Shown: positions 27,468-36,514 of the stretch, one piece after another | Numbering within the stretch: position 1 is the stretch's first letter | Layout: each line of letters opens with the position of its first letter | DNA from: Pseudomonas helmanticensis | Lineage (GTDB): Bacteria > Pseudomonadota > Gammaproteobacteria > Pseudomonadales > Pseudomonadaceae | DNA length: 64,000 nucleotides | Direction of reading: 5' to 3' | Assembly (NCBI RefSeq): GCF_900182985.1 | Contig: NZ_FXUY01000001.1 | Span: 3,348,001 to 3,412,000, forward strand | Notes under the pieces: model-generated | What the model was told of the DNA's origin: nothing | Databases searched by the model: none | The model's input: the letters and a program-made list of their open reading frames with translations, nothing else | Translations under genes and position numbers: made by a program

Positions 27468-29651
27468 TCACTTGCCGCGATTGAGTCGTCGCAGATTGCC
27501 GAGCACCGACTCCAGCGCTCGATCGAACAGCAAGGTGTCGTCCAGCCTGCGCACGACCCCGCGGCGAATTTCATGGGCCAGACTGACGCGGCTGCGTTCC
27601 AGCACTTTCATCCCGGTGCGGTCGACAAACACGTACTTGCCCGTGGCTTCGATGATGGCCGCGAGCTTGCAGCGCAGCGTGTGTTCGTCGTCTTCCTGAA
27701 ACGCCACCCAACTGCCCAGGCGCAGTTGTTCAACCTGACGCAGGCCGGCATCGTCGTCGGGCAGATTCACTGCAGCCAGCGCCAACGGGTTATCGCCCGC
27801 CGGCAACACGATCTGCTGCGAAACCTCAACCATGACAGGACTGGCCGCCTGATCCGTTTCACCCGAGCGCTCCAGCACACACACGTGCAGTGCTTCCAGT
27901 TCACTGAAGAATTCGCTGGTGGCAAACGGATCGAACGCCGAACTGCTCAAGCCGTCACGCAGCGACTTGAGCAATCCCGGCACCAGCGCCAGCAAGCGCA
28001 GACTGGATTCGGCGTCGTCATGGCGCTGCACGCTCCAGATCAATTGCTCCATGGTCTGCACGTCGGCTTGCCATTCGGCGGATTGGTCGCCGTGCTTGAG
28101 GCGGGTCAGCAACAGCACTTTGCTCCAGGCATCCTGCACGAAAGTCACCACCGAGGGTGGCAGGACTTTGCCCAGCAGCGCCTGATTCAACGCTTGCTCG
28201 ACCCGACGCCGGGCCAGTTCGGTTTTTGCCCGGCCCTCTTCGGCATCACGCAAACGCTGCTCAAGCAATTCGCTGCGCCGACGTTCATCGCTGGTAAAGG
28301 CAAGAAAGTCAGCCAACAGTTCGGAGAAAATCGCCGGATCGTCGACGAAATCGCTGAGCAAGCGCTGCACCACTTGTTCGATGCGCAGATACAGACTGTC
28401 ACGCGCCTCGCCATCGCAATCGCCCCAGCCCATGGCGGCGTCCGCGATTTCGTTGAGCAGGCGCCGCGCCGGATGGCTGCTGCGGCTGAAGAAGCTCTTG
28501 TCGAGCACCGCGACCTTGAGCATGGGGATCTGCAAGCGGGCGATCAGAGCCTTGAGCGAGTCCGGCACGTTGCGGTCTTCGAGAATGCAGTCAAAGACCA
28601 TGGCGATCAGATTGATCACGTCCTCGTCGGCGCCACCGACGATCCGCGACTTGCCACTTTTGACGCTGACCCGCGTCAGCAATTGTTCGAGTTGATTGCG
28701 CAAATCGAAGTCATCCTGCGCCGCCAGCGCCGGCACATATTGCTGCAAATGCGAGAGCAGGCGCAGCAGGTCGCGGGTGGTGATCGGCTGGGCCGTGGCA
28801 CTCGGTTCCAGCGTCGGGGCAACGCTGCCGCGCACGTGCAACAGCAGTTCCTGCAACGCGACGAAAACTTCCTGCACGCCTTCGTCTGCAGGTGACGGGT
28901 CCTCGCTTTCTTCGCTGTAGACGCTGGCCACCGCACGATCCAGCGCTCGTCGCGCCGGTGCCGGCTTCAAGTCGGGCAGCACACCCGTTGCGAGCAGCAG
29001 TTGATTGGCTTCGGCATAGAGTTGTTCGGTATCGGCAAGCACATAGCGCTCGAACAATTTGAGCAGGATCAGCTTGACCTTGATCTCCACCCCCAGATTA
29101 CGACCGGCCTGCAGGAAGTACTCACAGAGCATCGCCGGGCCGAGCGGGTTGTGCTGCTCGTCGAGGGGATTGCCGAGCAAGGCATTGAGCCGCGCGGTCA
29201 GTTGATCCAGCGCGAAGCCATCACGCTTGAGGACGCGACCGACCATGGTTTCGATGGCGACGCTGCGCTCCATGTCATCGGTGCGCGGCGCCGAGTCCTC
29301 AAACATCAGCGTGCGAGGCAGCGTGCTGTGCGTGGGGTCGTATTGGGTGAGGCCGACGAAGGCTTCGAAGAATTGTTCGAGAAAGCCGCGCTCGATGTTT
29401 TTGCGCTTGAGGCGCAGGTCGCGCATGGCTTCGAAAAAAATGTTCTGTTCGACGTCGTTGCGCGCCCGATCGGCCATTTCAAACAACGTGTCATCGGCGT
29501 TATCGAACAGCTCCTGCAAACCATGGCGCAGCTGTTGCGCAGCCTTGTCGCGAACCTGAAGGAGAATCACAGGCAGGCGGGCGAGCGGCGAATGATTCGC
29601 CTGATCGGTAGCGGCCTTGTGCAAAGGCACTACTTTCCCGTCGTTGTGCAT
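27468..29651 (-). CDS. DUF1631 family protein
   Basis: The 727-aa cytoplasmic protein is predominantly helical, with no signal peptide or catalytic motif I can name. A C-terminal part (about 590-690, LRLGSWVAFQEDD...GKYVFVDRTGMKV) resembles a small beta-barrel of the kind found in PilZ-like proteins, which is tentative. The ATG has AGGAGG upstream. Synteny with ampD and nadC matches PA4523 as I recall it. Function unknown. Confidence 0.87.
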   Translation of the reverse strand: MHNDGKVVPLHKAATDQANHSPLARLPVILLQVRDKAAQQLRHGLQELFDNADDTLFEMADRARNDVEQNIFFEAMRDLRLKRKNIERGFLEQFFEAFVGLTQYDPTHSTLPRTLMFEDSAPRTDDMERSVAIETMVGRVLKRDGFALDQLTARLNALLGNPLDEQHNPLGPAMLCEYFLQAGRNLGVEIKVKLILLKLFERYVLADTEQLYAEANQLLLATGVLPDLKPAPARRALDRAVASVYSEESEDPSPADEGVQEVFVALQELLLHVRGSVAPTLEPSATAQPITTRDLLRLLSHLQQYVPALAAQDDFDLRNQLEQLLTRVSVKSGKSRIVGGADEDVINLIAMVFDCILEDRNVPDSLKALIARLQIPMLKVAVLDKSFFSRSSHPARRLLNEIADAAMGWGDCDGEARDSLYLRIEQVVQRLLSDFVDDPAIFSELLADFLAFTSDERRRSELLEQRLRDAEEGRAKTELARRRVEQALNQALLGKVLPPSVVTFVQDAWSKVLLLTRLKHGDQSAEWQADVQTMEQLIWSVQRHDDAESSLRLLALVPGLLKSLRDGLSSSAFDPFATSEFFSELEALHVCVLERSGETDQAASPVMVEVSQQIVLPAGDNPLALAAVNLPDDDAGLRQVEQLRLGSWVAFQEDDEHTLRCKLAAIIEATGKYVFVDRTGMKVLERSRVSLAHEIRRGVVRRLDDTLLFDRALESVLGNLRRLNRGK

Positions 29652-29728
29652 CCAAGCCTCCTGGAACGGTGATTGTTCTTGGCAGAAACATCGAGTGTGC
29701 TGGCGGCAATGCAGGCCATCACACGAAT

Positions 29729-29823
29729 CCCTGTAGAAGTGAGCCTGCTCGCGATGGCGTCCTGTCAGTCAGCGCAGTGGCGATTGAGTGAATGCTTTCG
29801 CGAGCAGGCTCGCTCCTACAGGG
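29729..29823. repeat. REP-like inverted pair, 'gtgagcctgctcgcgat' family (diverged)
   Basis: CCCTGTAGAAGTGAGCCTGC faces GCAGGCTCGCTCCTACAGGG. Arms carry a few substitutions. It occupies the middle of the 419-base gap between the divergent DUF1631 and nadC genes, which otherwise holds only the nadC promoter. Confidence 0.82.
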
Positions 29824-30013
29824 TAATTCAGCAGGCACAGACCCACGTCAAAGCTATGACGTCAAATGCAAGGCGGATTATCTTGCAAAACTTGTCGCCA
29901 GCGCTATAGCCGTCAGGGTTTCCCCTATGCCGCCGCCCTTCCAATGACCACGGTACAACGCTGTTTACTCAAAGAAATTCGACCGGATGCAGGCAAGCGC
30001 GCGCGTTCCCGCC

Positions 30014-30043
30014 TTGGGTTGGCTTGTGCCATGCCCCTATAAT
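30014..30043 (+). promoter_or_regulatory. Sigma-70-type promoter of nadC
   Basis: TTGGGT (30014-30019) and a perfect TATAAT (30038-30043) are spaced by 18 bases, 28 bases before the nadC ATG. Confidence 0.7.
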
Positions 30044-30070
30044 CGAACCACTTTGTTTGTGGAGCCCGTT

Positions 30071-30919
30071 ATGCCGAATCTACGTCTCGCCGATTTGACC
30101 GCCGAAATCGAAGCCAACGTGCGCCGTGCGTTGCTCGAAGACATCGGCAGCGGCGACATCACCGCGCAACTGATCCCGGCCGAACGTTTGGCCAAAGCCA
30201 CCATCATTACTCGCGACGAGGCCGTCGTTTGCGGCACCGCGTGGGTCGATGCGGTGTTCCGTCAGCTCGATCCGCGTGTGGCGGTGCACTGGCAAGTGAT
30301 GGATGGCGAACGGGTCAAACCCAATCAGCCGCTGTTTCATCTGGAGGGCCCGGCCCGTTCACTGCTGACCGGCGAACGCAGTGCGCTGAACTTCCTGCAG
30401 TTGTTGTCCGGTGTGGCCACGCGCGCGCAGTATCTGGCGGACTTTGTCGGGGCCACTGACGTCAAGTTGCTGGACACCCGCAAGACCCTGCCAGGCCTGC
30501 GTCTGGCGCAGAAGTACGCAGTGACCTGCGGTGGCTGCCACAACCACCGCATCGGTCTGTACGACGCATTCCTGATCAAGGAAAACCACATCGCGGCCAG
30601 CGGTGGCATCCCGCAGGCCATTGCCGCCGCGCACAAGATTGCCCCGGGCAAACCGGTGGAAATCGAAGTGGAAAGCCTGGAAGAACTGAAGGAAGCGCTG
30701 GCGGCCGGCGCCGACATCATCATGCTCGACGAACTGAGCCTGGACGACATGCGCGAAGCCGTGCGCCTGAACGGCGGCAGGGCGAAACTGGAAGCGAGCG
30801 GCGGCATCAACGAAAGCACACTGCTGCCGATCGCTGAAACCGGGGTGGACTACATCTCGATCGGCGCGATGACCAAGGATGTCAAAGCGGTCGACCTGTC
30901 GATGCGTCTCAGCCTTTAA
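30071..30919 (+). CDS. nadC: Nicotinate-nucleotide diphosphorylase (carboxylating)
   Basis: The 282-aa quinolinate phosphoribosyltransferase makes nicotinate mononucleotide from quinolinate and PRPP in de novo NAD synthesis. Typical segments are [62 protein letters not shown] and [11 protein letters not shown]. The ATG at 30071 has GGAG upstream and gives the family length; a longer frame to 29987 covers the promoter and is rejected. Confidence 0.97.
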   Translation: MPNLRLADLTAEIEANVRRALLEDIGSGDITAQLIPAERLAKATIITRDEAVVCGTAWVDAVFRQLDPRVAVHWQVMDGERVKPNQPLFHLEGPARSLLTGERSALNFLQLLSGVATRAQYLADFVGATDVKLLDTRKTLPGLRLAQKYAVTCGGCHNHRIGLYDAFLIKENHIAASGGIPQAIAAAHKIAPGKPVEIEVESLEELKEALAAGADIIMLDELSLDDMREAVRLNGGRAKLEASGGINESTLLPIAETGVDYISIGAMTKDVKAVDLSMRLSL

Positions 30920-30920
30920 A

Positions 30921-31006
30921 CAGCAGCGACAGATGCGAGCTACAAGCTACAAGCCAAAACGCTTTTGCTTTGACTTGTAGCTTGAAACTTGTAGCTCCTA
31001 GCTGCT
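30921..31006. repeat. Inverted repeat between nadC and the DUF6388 gene
   Basis: AGCTACAAGCTACAAG and CTTGTAGCTTGAAACTTGTAGCT form an imperfect hairpin with internally repeated 'agcttgtag' units, extended by outer CAGCAGC/GCTGCT. It differs from both REP families here and separates convergent genes. Confidence 0.7.
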
Positions 31007-31007
31007 C

Positions 31008-31307
31008 TTAGACGACAAGATTATTCATCTCGCAGTAATCGTCCCACTCGACACCCAATACTTCGGCCGCTTCCTTGTGCAGCACAAGGCGCTGCGCCTC
31101 GAACTCCTCCGGCGTGCTCGTGTACTTGAGCGTCAGCTCCCACGGCTGCAAGCCCTGAGCCTCGGCTTCGTCTTCGAACGCCCACTGAATCTGATCTTTC
31201 TGATCATCGGGGCCGAGATCCTTGATCTCTTCCAACAGCTGCGGCGCGTCGAGTTTGTACTTTTCCAGCGCTTGTTCGTGACGTTGCTCTTGAGTTAATT
31301 CGGTCAT
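31008..31307 (-). CDS. DUF6388 family small protein
   Basis: The 99-aa acidic protein has no signal peptide or membrane helix and resembles the small Pseudomonas family I know as DUF6388 (MTELTQEQRHEQAL start, WELTLKYTSTPEEFEAQR core). No function is known to me. The ATG at 31307 matches the family start; the frame upstream is unlikely. It converges on nadC across an inverted repeat. Confidence 0.78.
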   Translation of the reverse strand: MTELTQEQRHEQALEKYKLDAPQLLEEIKDLGPDDQKDQIQWAFEDEAEAQGLQPWELTLKYTSTPEEFEAQRLVLHKEAAEVLGVEWDDYCEMNNLVV

Positions 31308-31580
31308 GGCGTTCTCGTTGATCGTAAGAATGGAGGATGGATCTGGATCATCAAGGATCTCTCTGACGCGGATTTGTCCGGCCTTCGGAACCATTCGGGA
31401 TCATCTGAAAACTGCTAAGCGATGCTCATGCAGGCACCGAATATAGGATGTTTGCATGACGAATTACACGGCTCTTTACATCTCTCGCACAAAAAGTTGA
31501 CCTGCGGAACATAAATGCGCTTTTCGAGTCATAGCGATGTGCCAGTTCGGCACTCATGCTGTTCACAAGGAAAACCAGTG

Positions 31581-32075
31581 ATGCGCAGCTTTTCGAAGAT
31601 TTCCGCTTTTGTTTCCACCACCACTCTGATCGCCACCCTGGCACTGCCGGCCAGCGCAATGGCCGTCGAGTTGAGCACCAGCAGCCCATCTTACGGCGAC
31701 AAAGTTGCGTTGGTTCATAACGACTACGGCAAAGAAGTGGTCGTCAGAGGCGATATCAGCATTGATGAGTTGAAGAAAATGCGCGACACCATCAGTGAGC
31801 AATCGCGTCAGATCGAGGAGCTCAAACGCAGCAGCGGTTCGAGTTCAAGCTCCAGCGGCAAGGAAATCGATGAGCTGAAGAACAAGGTCAAGGAACAGGA
31901 CCGCGAACTGGATACCCTCGGTCGTCAGGTTGAAGAGCTCAAGCGCAACAGTGGCTCCAGCTCCAACTCGAACAGCAGCGAGATTTCGAACCTGAAGCAG
32001 AAGGTCAATGACCAGGATCGGGCGATGGACCAGCTCAAACGTACTGTCGAGGATCTGAGCCGCAAGGTGAAATAA
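31581..32075 (+). CDS. Exported coiled-coil protein with a duplicated module
   Basis: The 164-aa protein has a signal peptide (about 1-28, LIATLALPASAMA). A short globular part and two copies of a ~40-residue unit follow: QIEELKRSSGSSSSSS then a KEIDELKNKVKEQDR helix, and QVEELKRNSGSSSNSN then a SEISNLKQKVNDQDR helix. Each is a serine/glycine linker plus a heptad-type helix, so it is probably a periplasmic trimer or dimer coiled coil. AAGGA lies nine bases before the ATG. Function unknown; the repeats suggest a spacer or scaffold rather than an enzyme. Confidence 0.8.
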   Translation: MRSFSKISAFVSTTTLIATLALPASAMAVELSTSSPSYGDKVALVHNDYGKEVVVRGDISIDELKKMRDTISEQSRQIEELKRSSGSSSSSSGKEIDELKNKVKEQDRELDTLGRQVEELKRNSGSSSNSNSSEISNLKQKVNDQDRAMDQLKRTVEDLSRKVK

Positions 32076-32085
32076 GCGGGGATGG

Positions 32086-32161
32086 TGGTGCCCGAGACAG
32101 GAATCGAACCTGCGACCTTCGCGTTACGAGTGCGCTGCTCTACCGGCTGAGCTACACGGGC
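32086..32161 (-). tRNA. tRNA-Thr (CGT)
   Basis: On the minus strand the cloverleaf begins GCCCGTGTAGCTCAG, has anticodon loop ACTCGTAAC with CGT, the T arm GGTTCGATTCC, and an encoded CCA end. One U-U mismatch occurs in the acceptor stem. Confidence 0.93.
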
Positions 32162-32198
32162 GGTGGGCTAAACCTAGCACCGGTTTTCACAAAAGCAA

Positions 32199-32238
32199 AG
32201 ATCGCAGCCTGTGTAGGAGCTGCCGCAGGCTGCGATCT
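32199..32238. repeat. Single REP hairpin, 'gtaggagctgc' family
   Basis: AGATCGCAGCCTG and CAGGCTGCGATCT form a stem around GTAGGAGCTGC. It is a compact one-hairpin version of the pairs elsewhere. Confidence 0.75.
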
Positions 32239-32259
32239 CTTGATCTTTACGCCAGACAA

Positions 32260-32296
32260 AAAAAATGCCCCGCCGTTTTCACGGCGGGGCATTTTT
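32260..32296 (-). terminator. Rho-independent terminator of pnp
   Basis: ATGCCCCGCCG and CGGCGGGGCAT form a GC-rich stem followed on the minus strand by a run of nine T. It ends the rpsO-pnp transcript. Confidence 0.95.
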
Positions 32297-32319
32297 ATTG
32301 CGCTAACGCTTTGGGGTGA

Positions 32320-34425
32320 TTAAACGCCCGAAGCCTTGGCCGCTGCCACGTCTTTGATGGACAGCTTGATACGGCCGCGGTTGTCCACGTCCAGTACCAG
32401 CACTTCCACTTCCTGGCCTTCTTTCAGGATGTCGGTCACTTTCTCTACGCGAGCGTCGCTCAGCATCGAGATGTGTACCAGACCGTCCTTGCCCGGCAGG
32501 ATGTTGACGAATGCGCCGAAGTCGACGATGCGCTCAACCTTGCCGACGTAGATCTTGCCGATCTCGGCTTCAGCGGTGATGCCCAGAACGCGCTGACGTG
32601 CAGCTTCAGCAGCTTCCTTGGTTTCGCCGAAGATCTTGATCGAACCGTCGTCTTCGATGTCGATCGAAGCCTTGGTTTCTTCGCAGATCGCACGGATGGT
32701 CGCGCCACCTTTACCGATAACGTCACGGATTTTGTCGGTGTCGATTTTCATCGCGATCATGGTCGGAGCGTTGGCCGACAGTTCGGTACGCGACTGGCCG
32801 ATGATCTGGTTCATCTGACCGAGGATGTTCAGGCGCGCTTCCAGGGCTTGGCCCAGAGCGATCTCCATGATTTCTTCGGTGATGCCTTTGATCTTGATGT
32901 CCATCTGCAGCGCAGTAACGCCTTTGGCGGTACCGGCTACTTTGAAGTCCATGTCGCCCAGGTGGTCTTCGTCACCGAGGATGTCGGTCAGGACGGCGAA
33001 TTTCTCGCCTTCCTTAACCAGACCCATGGCGATACCGGCAACCGGCGCCTTCATCGGCACACCAGCGTCCATCAGGGCCAGGGAAGCACCGCAAACGGAA
33101 GCCATCGAGCTCGAACCGTTGGATTCGGTGATTTCCGAAACCACACGGATGGTGTACGGGAACACGTCAGCGGCTGGCAGCATGGCCGAAACCGAACGAC
33201 GGGCCAGACGGCCGTGACCGATTTCACGACGACCAGCACCACCCATGCGACCACACTCGCCTACCGAGAACGGAGGGAAGTTGTAGTGCAGCATGAACGG
33301 GTCTTTTTTCTCGCCTTCCAGGGTGTCCAGCAGCTGTGCGTCACGGGCAGTACCCAGAGTCGCGACTACCAGAGCCTGGGTTTCACCACGGGTGAACAGC
33401 GCCGAACCGTGAGTCTTCGGCAGAACACCGACTTCGATGTTCAGCGGACGTACGGTCTTGGTGTCGCGGCCGTCGATACGTGGCTTGCCGTTTACGATGT
33501 TTTCGCGAACGGTGCGGTATTCGATTTCGCCGAAAGCGGCTTTGACTTCGCTGGACGAAGGCTGGCCTTCTTCACCGGACAGCTTGGCAACAACCTGATC
33601 CTTCAACTCACCCAGGCGAGCGTAACGGTCAGCCTTGATGGTGATGGTGTAAGCCTGGGAGATCGCCTCGCCGAACTCGGCACGGATAGCGCCCAGCAGT
33701 TCGGTGGCTTCTGGAGCAGGAGCCCAGTTCCAGGTTGGCTTGGCAGCTTCAGCGGCCAGTTCTTTCACAGCGTTGATGACAACCTGGAATTCGTCGTGAG
33801 CAAACAGTACCGCACCCAGCATCTGGTCTTCGGTCAGCTCTTTGGCTTCCGATTCAACCATCAGGACGGCGTCGGAAGTACCGGCAACGACCATGTCCAG
33901 GCTCGAAGCAGCTTGCTGCTCGTAAGTCGGGTTCAGCAGGTAGCCAGTGCTTTCGTGGAAGGCAACGCGAGCGGCGCCGATCGGGCCGTCGAACGGGATG
34001 CCCGAGATAGCCAGGGCAGCCGAGGTACCGATCATCGCAGCGATGTCCGGATCGGTCTTCTTGCTGGTGGAAACGACGGTGCAGACAACCTGCACTTCGT
34101 TCATGAAGCCTTCTGGGAACAGCGGACGGATCGGACGGTCGATCAGTCGGGAAGTCAGGGTTTCTTTCTCGGAAGGACGGCCTTCACGCTTGAAGAAACC
34201 GCCAGGGATCTTACCGGCAGCGTAAGTCTTTTCCTGGTAGTGAACCGACAGAGGGAAGAAGCCCTTGCCTGGATCAGCTTGTTTTGCACCGACTACAGTC
34301 ACCAATACGCTGACGTCGTCGTCAACGGTGACCAATACTGCGCCGGAGGCCTGACGGGCGATACGGCCAGTCTCGAGGGTAACGGTCGATTGACCGAACT
34401 GGAATTTTTTGATTACCGGGTTCAC
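32320..34425 (-). CDS. pnp: Polyribonucleotide nucleotidyltransferase (PNPase)
   Basis: The 701-aa phosphorolytic 3'-5' exoribonuclease degrades mRNA as a trimer and associates with the degradosome. It has two RNase PH cores (about 5-140 and 310-540; [18 protein letters not shown] is the second-core signature), a KH domain (about 555-610, [11 protein letters not shown]) and a C-terminal S1 domain (about 620-690, [18 protein letters not shown]). It follows rpsO on the same strand after a 193-base gap containing a hairpin. Confidence 0.98.
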   Translation of the reverse strand: MNPVIKKFQFGQSTVTLETGRIARQASGAVLVTVDDDVSVLVTVVGAKQADPGKGFFPLSVHYQEKTYAAGKIPGGFFKREGRPSEKETLTSRLIDRPIRPLFPEGFMNEVQVVCTVVSTSKKTDPDIAAMIGTSAALAISGIPFDGPIGAARVAFHESTGYLLNPTYEQQAASSLDMVVAGTSDAVLMVESEAKELTEDQMLGAVLFAHDEFQVVINAVKELAAEAAKPTWNWAPAPEATELLGAIRAEFGEAISQAYTITIKADRYARLGELKDQVVAKLSGEEGQPSSSEVKAAFGEIEYRTVRENIVNGKPRIDGRDTKTVRPLNIEVGVLPKTHGSALFTRGETQALVVATLGTARDAQLLDTLEGEKKDPFMLHYNFPPFSVGECGRMGGAGRREIGHGRLARRSVSAMLPAADVFPYTIRVVSEITESNGSSSMASVCGASLALMDAGVPMKAPVAGIAMGLVKEGEKFAVLTDILGDEDHLGDMDFKVAGTAKGVTALQMDIKIKGITEEIMEIALGQALEARLNILGQMNQIIGQSRTELSANAPTMIAMKIDTDKIRDVIGKGGATIRAICEETKASIDIEDDGSIKIFGETKEAAEAARQRVLGITAEAEIGKIYVGKVERIVDFGAFVNILPGKDGLVHISMLSDARVEKVTDILKEGQEVEVLVLDVDNRGRIKLSIKDVAAAKASGV

Positions 34426-34558
34426 GGTGTCCTACCTTCTTTGTGGCTCTTGGGGGAACTGGTTTCTTGCGAATTCTTGGGCAATGTCGGGAATCGGCCC
34501 AACGCCTGTCCAGGGTAAAACGTGTATCCAGATAAAACTTGAGGCTGGGAGCCTGCAA

Positions 34559-34584
34559 GACGCCGGCGGTAAACCGCTGACGTC
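34559..34584 (-). promoter_or_regulatory. Hairpin in the rpsO-pnp intergenic region
   Basis: GACGTCAGCGG and CCGCCGGCGTC pair with few mismatches, about 135 bases before the pnp start. In E. coli a structured pnp leader is cut by RNase III for autoregulation; this may be the counterpart, by position only. Confidence 0.45.
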
Positions 34585-34618
34585 CGACAGACCACCAACC
34601 TCATAGCGCAATCGCTGA

Positions 34619-34888
34619 TTAGCGACGCAGACCCAGGCGAGCGATCAGAGCGCTGTAACGGCTCACGTCCTTGCCTTTCAGGTAGTCCAGCAGCTTGCGA
34701 CGCTGGTTTACCATGCGGATCAGACCACGACGGGAGTGGTGATCTTTACCGTTGGCCTTGAAGTGACCTTGCAGTTTGTTGATGTTGTGGGTCAGCAGTG
34801 CAACTTGCACTTCTGGCGAACCAGTGTCACCAACAGCTTGCTGGTAGTCAGCAACGATTTGAGCTTTTTCTTGAACGTCGAGAGCCAT
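34619..34888 (-). CDS. rpsO: 30S ribosomal protein S15
   Basis: The 89-aa primary rRNA-binding protein attaches to the 16S central domain. The fold signatures [38 protein letters not shown] and the C-terminal LGLRR are all present. It lies between truB and pnp, as usual in gamma-proteobacteria. Confidence 0.99.
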   Translation of the reverse strand: MALDVQEKAQIVADYQQAVGDTGSPEVQVALLTHNINKLQGHFKANGKDHHSRRGLIRMVNQRRKLLDYLKGKDVSRYSALIARLGLRR

Positions 34889-34980
34889 GAGGCAATCCTT
34901 TTATCAGGAAACTGTTTCAGGGAAACAGCTTCAACAGGCCAGGGACAAATCCCTGTATCTATAAATGAGTCGTGACCGTG

Positions 34981-35020
34981 CCTGTTAACAGCCACACTCG
35001 CCGACCTGCTGTTACACAGG
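34981..35020. repeat. Inverted repeat between truB and rpsO
   Basis: CCTGTTAACAGC and GCTGTTACACAGG can pair across a 15-base loop in the 142-base gap ahead of rpsO. It could be a processing or attenuator hairpin; it has no T-tract. Confidence 0.4.
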
Positions 35021-35030
35021 CCGGTTCCGG

Positions 35031-35948
35031 TCATTCTGACCGAATCAGTCGACGTGGCGCGATGCGCCCGTCTTCGCTCACTTCACCGATACCGATGAAG
35101 CGACCATTGTGATCCTGTACCCGTACCATGCCGAACTTCGGCGCATCCGGGGCACGTACCGGCTGGCCATTAAGCCAGTAGAACGCGCTCGCTTCCGAGA
35201 AGTGCAGCAACGGCCAATCCAGCAGGCCGCTGTCCGATGGCATCAGGAAGCGGTCGACCGCCTCGTTGCCGCCTTCGGCATGTACCGCTTCCAGCTCTTC
35301 GAGGGTGACGGTCTGTGCCAGGGTGAAAGGCCCGGCCTGGGTACGACGCAGTTCTGCGACGTACGCACCACAACCGAGTTGCTCACCGATATCCTCCACC
35401 AGGGTGCGAATATAGGTGCCCTTGCTGCAATCCACCGCAAGACGCGCAGTATCGCCTTCGAAGGCCAGTAATTCCAAGCGCGCAATAGTAACAGAACGCG
35501 GTTCGCGCTCCACTACTTCGCCTGCACGGGCCAACTTGTACAACGGCTGGCCATCACGCTTGAGTGCCGAGTACATCGGCGGTATCTGACTGATTTGCCC
35601 GCGAAATTTCGGCAATGCCGCCTCGACATCGGTGCGACCAACGGTCACCGGGCGCTCCTGCAAAACTTCACCTTCGGCGTCTGCCGTGGTGGTGGTCTTG
35701 CCCAGTTGCGCCAGGGTTTCGTAACCCTTGTCGGAATCGAGCAGGTATTGCGAAAACTTGGTTGCCTCACCAAAGCACAACGGCAAGACACCGGTGGCCA
35801 ATGGATCGAGGCTGCCGGTGTGCCCGGCCTTCTCGGCATTGAGCAGCCAGCGAACCTTCTGCAACGCGGCGTTGGATGTGAACCCCAACGGTTTGTCGAG
35901 CAGGATGATACCGCTGACGTTACGACGGATACGTTTGACCTGAGCCAC
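35031..35948 (-). CDS. truB: tRNA pseudouridine(55) synthase
   Basis: The 305-aa enzyme makes pseudouridine 55 in the T loop of tRNAs. It shows [11 protein letters not shown], the catalytic aspartate motif [15 protein letters not shown], and [19 protein letters not shown]. The start is GTG at 35948 with AAGGAG upstream, giving the family N-terminus ([13 protein letters not shown]); longer frames run through the rbfA end. It follows rbfA by 4 bases. Confidence 0.97.
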   Translation of the reverse strand: MAQVKRIRRNVSGIILLDKPLGFTSNAALQKVRWLLNAEKAGHTGSLDPLATGVLPLCFGEATKFSQYLLDSDKGYETLAQLGKTTTTADAEGEVLQERPVTVGRTDVEAALPKFRGQISQIPPMYSALKRDGQPLYKLARAGEVVEREPRSVTIARLELLAFEGDTARLAVDCSKGTYIRTLVEDIGEQLGCGAYVAELRRTQAGPFTLAQTVTLEELEAVHAEGGNEAVDRFLMPSDSGLLDWPLLHFSEASAFYWLNGQPVRAPDAPKFGMVRVQDHNGRFIGIGEVSEDGRIAPRRLIRSE

Positions 35949-35952
35949 CGAA

Positions 35953-36354
35953 TTACTCCTTGGTGTCTTCAGGTTCAGCAGCGACCGGGTGCTGATTGTC
36001 TTCAGCCACGGCACGCTCGATCAGCGCCGACAAATGCGCGCCACGGACGACGGATTCGTCGTAGTGGAAGTGCAATTGCGGCACGCTGCGCAGTTTCATT
36101 TCACGGGCCAGTTGCATACGCAGGAAACCTGCGGCTGCATTCAGCACCTTGATGCTTTGCGCGATATCTTCAGCGTTGTCCTGGCCCATCACGGTGATGA
36201 AGATCTTCGCGTGACCGACGTCACGGCTGACTTCCACTGCGGTAATGGTGACCAGGCCGACGCGCGGGTCTTTGACTTCGCGACGGATCAGTTGAGCCAG
36301 CTCGCGCTGCATCTGATCGCCGATACGTTGGGTACGGCTGTATTCTTTTGCCAT
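35953..36354 (-). CDS. rbfA: 30S ribosome-binding factor RbfA
   Basis: The 133-aa KH-like assembly factor is needed for late 30S maturation. Start [19 protein letters not shown] is typical, followed by [19 protein letters not shown] and [14 protein letters not shown]. The ATG at 36354 is chosen; upstream residues in frame are not family-like. It lies between infB and truB in the nusA operon. Confidence 0.97.
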   Translation of the reverse strand: MAKEYSRTQRIGDQMQRELAQLIRREVKDPRVGLVTITAVEVSRDVGHAKIFITVMGQDNAEDIAQSIKVLNAAAGFLRMQLAREMKLRSVPQLHFHYDESVVRGAHLSALIERAVAEDNQHPVAAEPEDTKE

Positions 36355-36408
36355 GATTTTGTTACCTGTTACTGCCCCGCGGCGAAACCCGCAAGGTCTG
36401 AAAGCGGC

Positions 36409-36446
36409 AAACGCCCGGCCTGACAAATGCCAGACCGGGCGTTGCG
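36409..36446. promoter_or_regulatory. Strong hairpin between infB and rbfA
   Basis: GCAAACGCCCGG and CCGGGCGTTGC form a GC-rich stem with a 15-base loop. A T-tract is missing on either strand, so it looks more like a processing or partial-termination signal than a full terminator. Confidence 0.55.
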
Positions 36447-36514
36447 TTTAGAGTCCTTGTGATGCGCCACACCCTTGGGTGCGGCCGACCATCACGGCTC
36501 CTGAAGTGCGCGAG

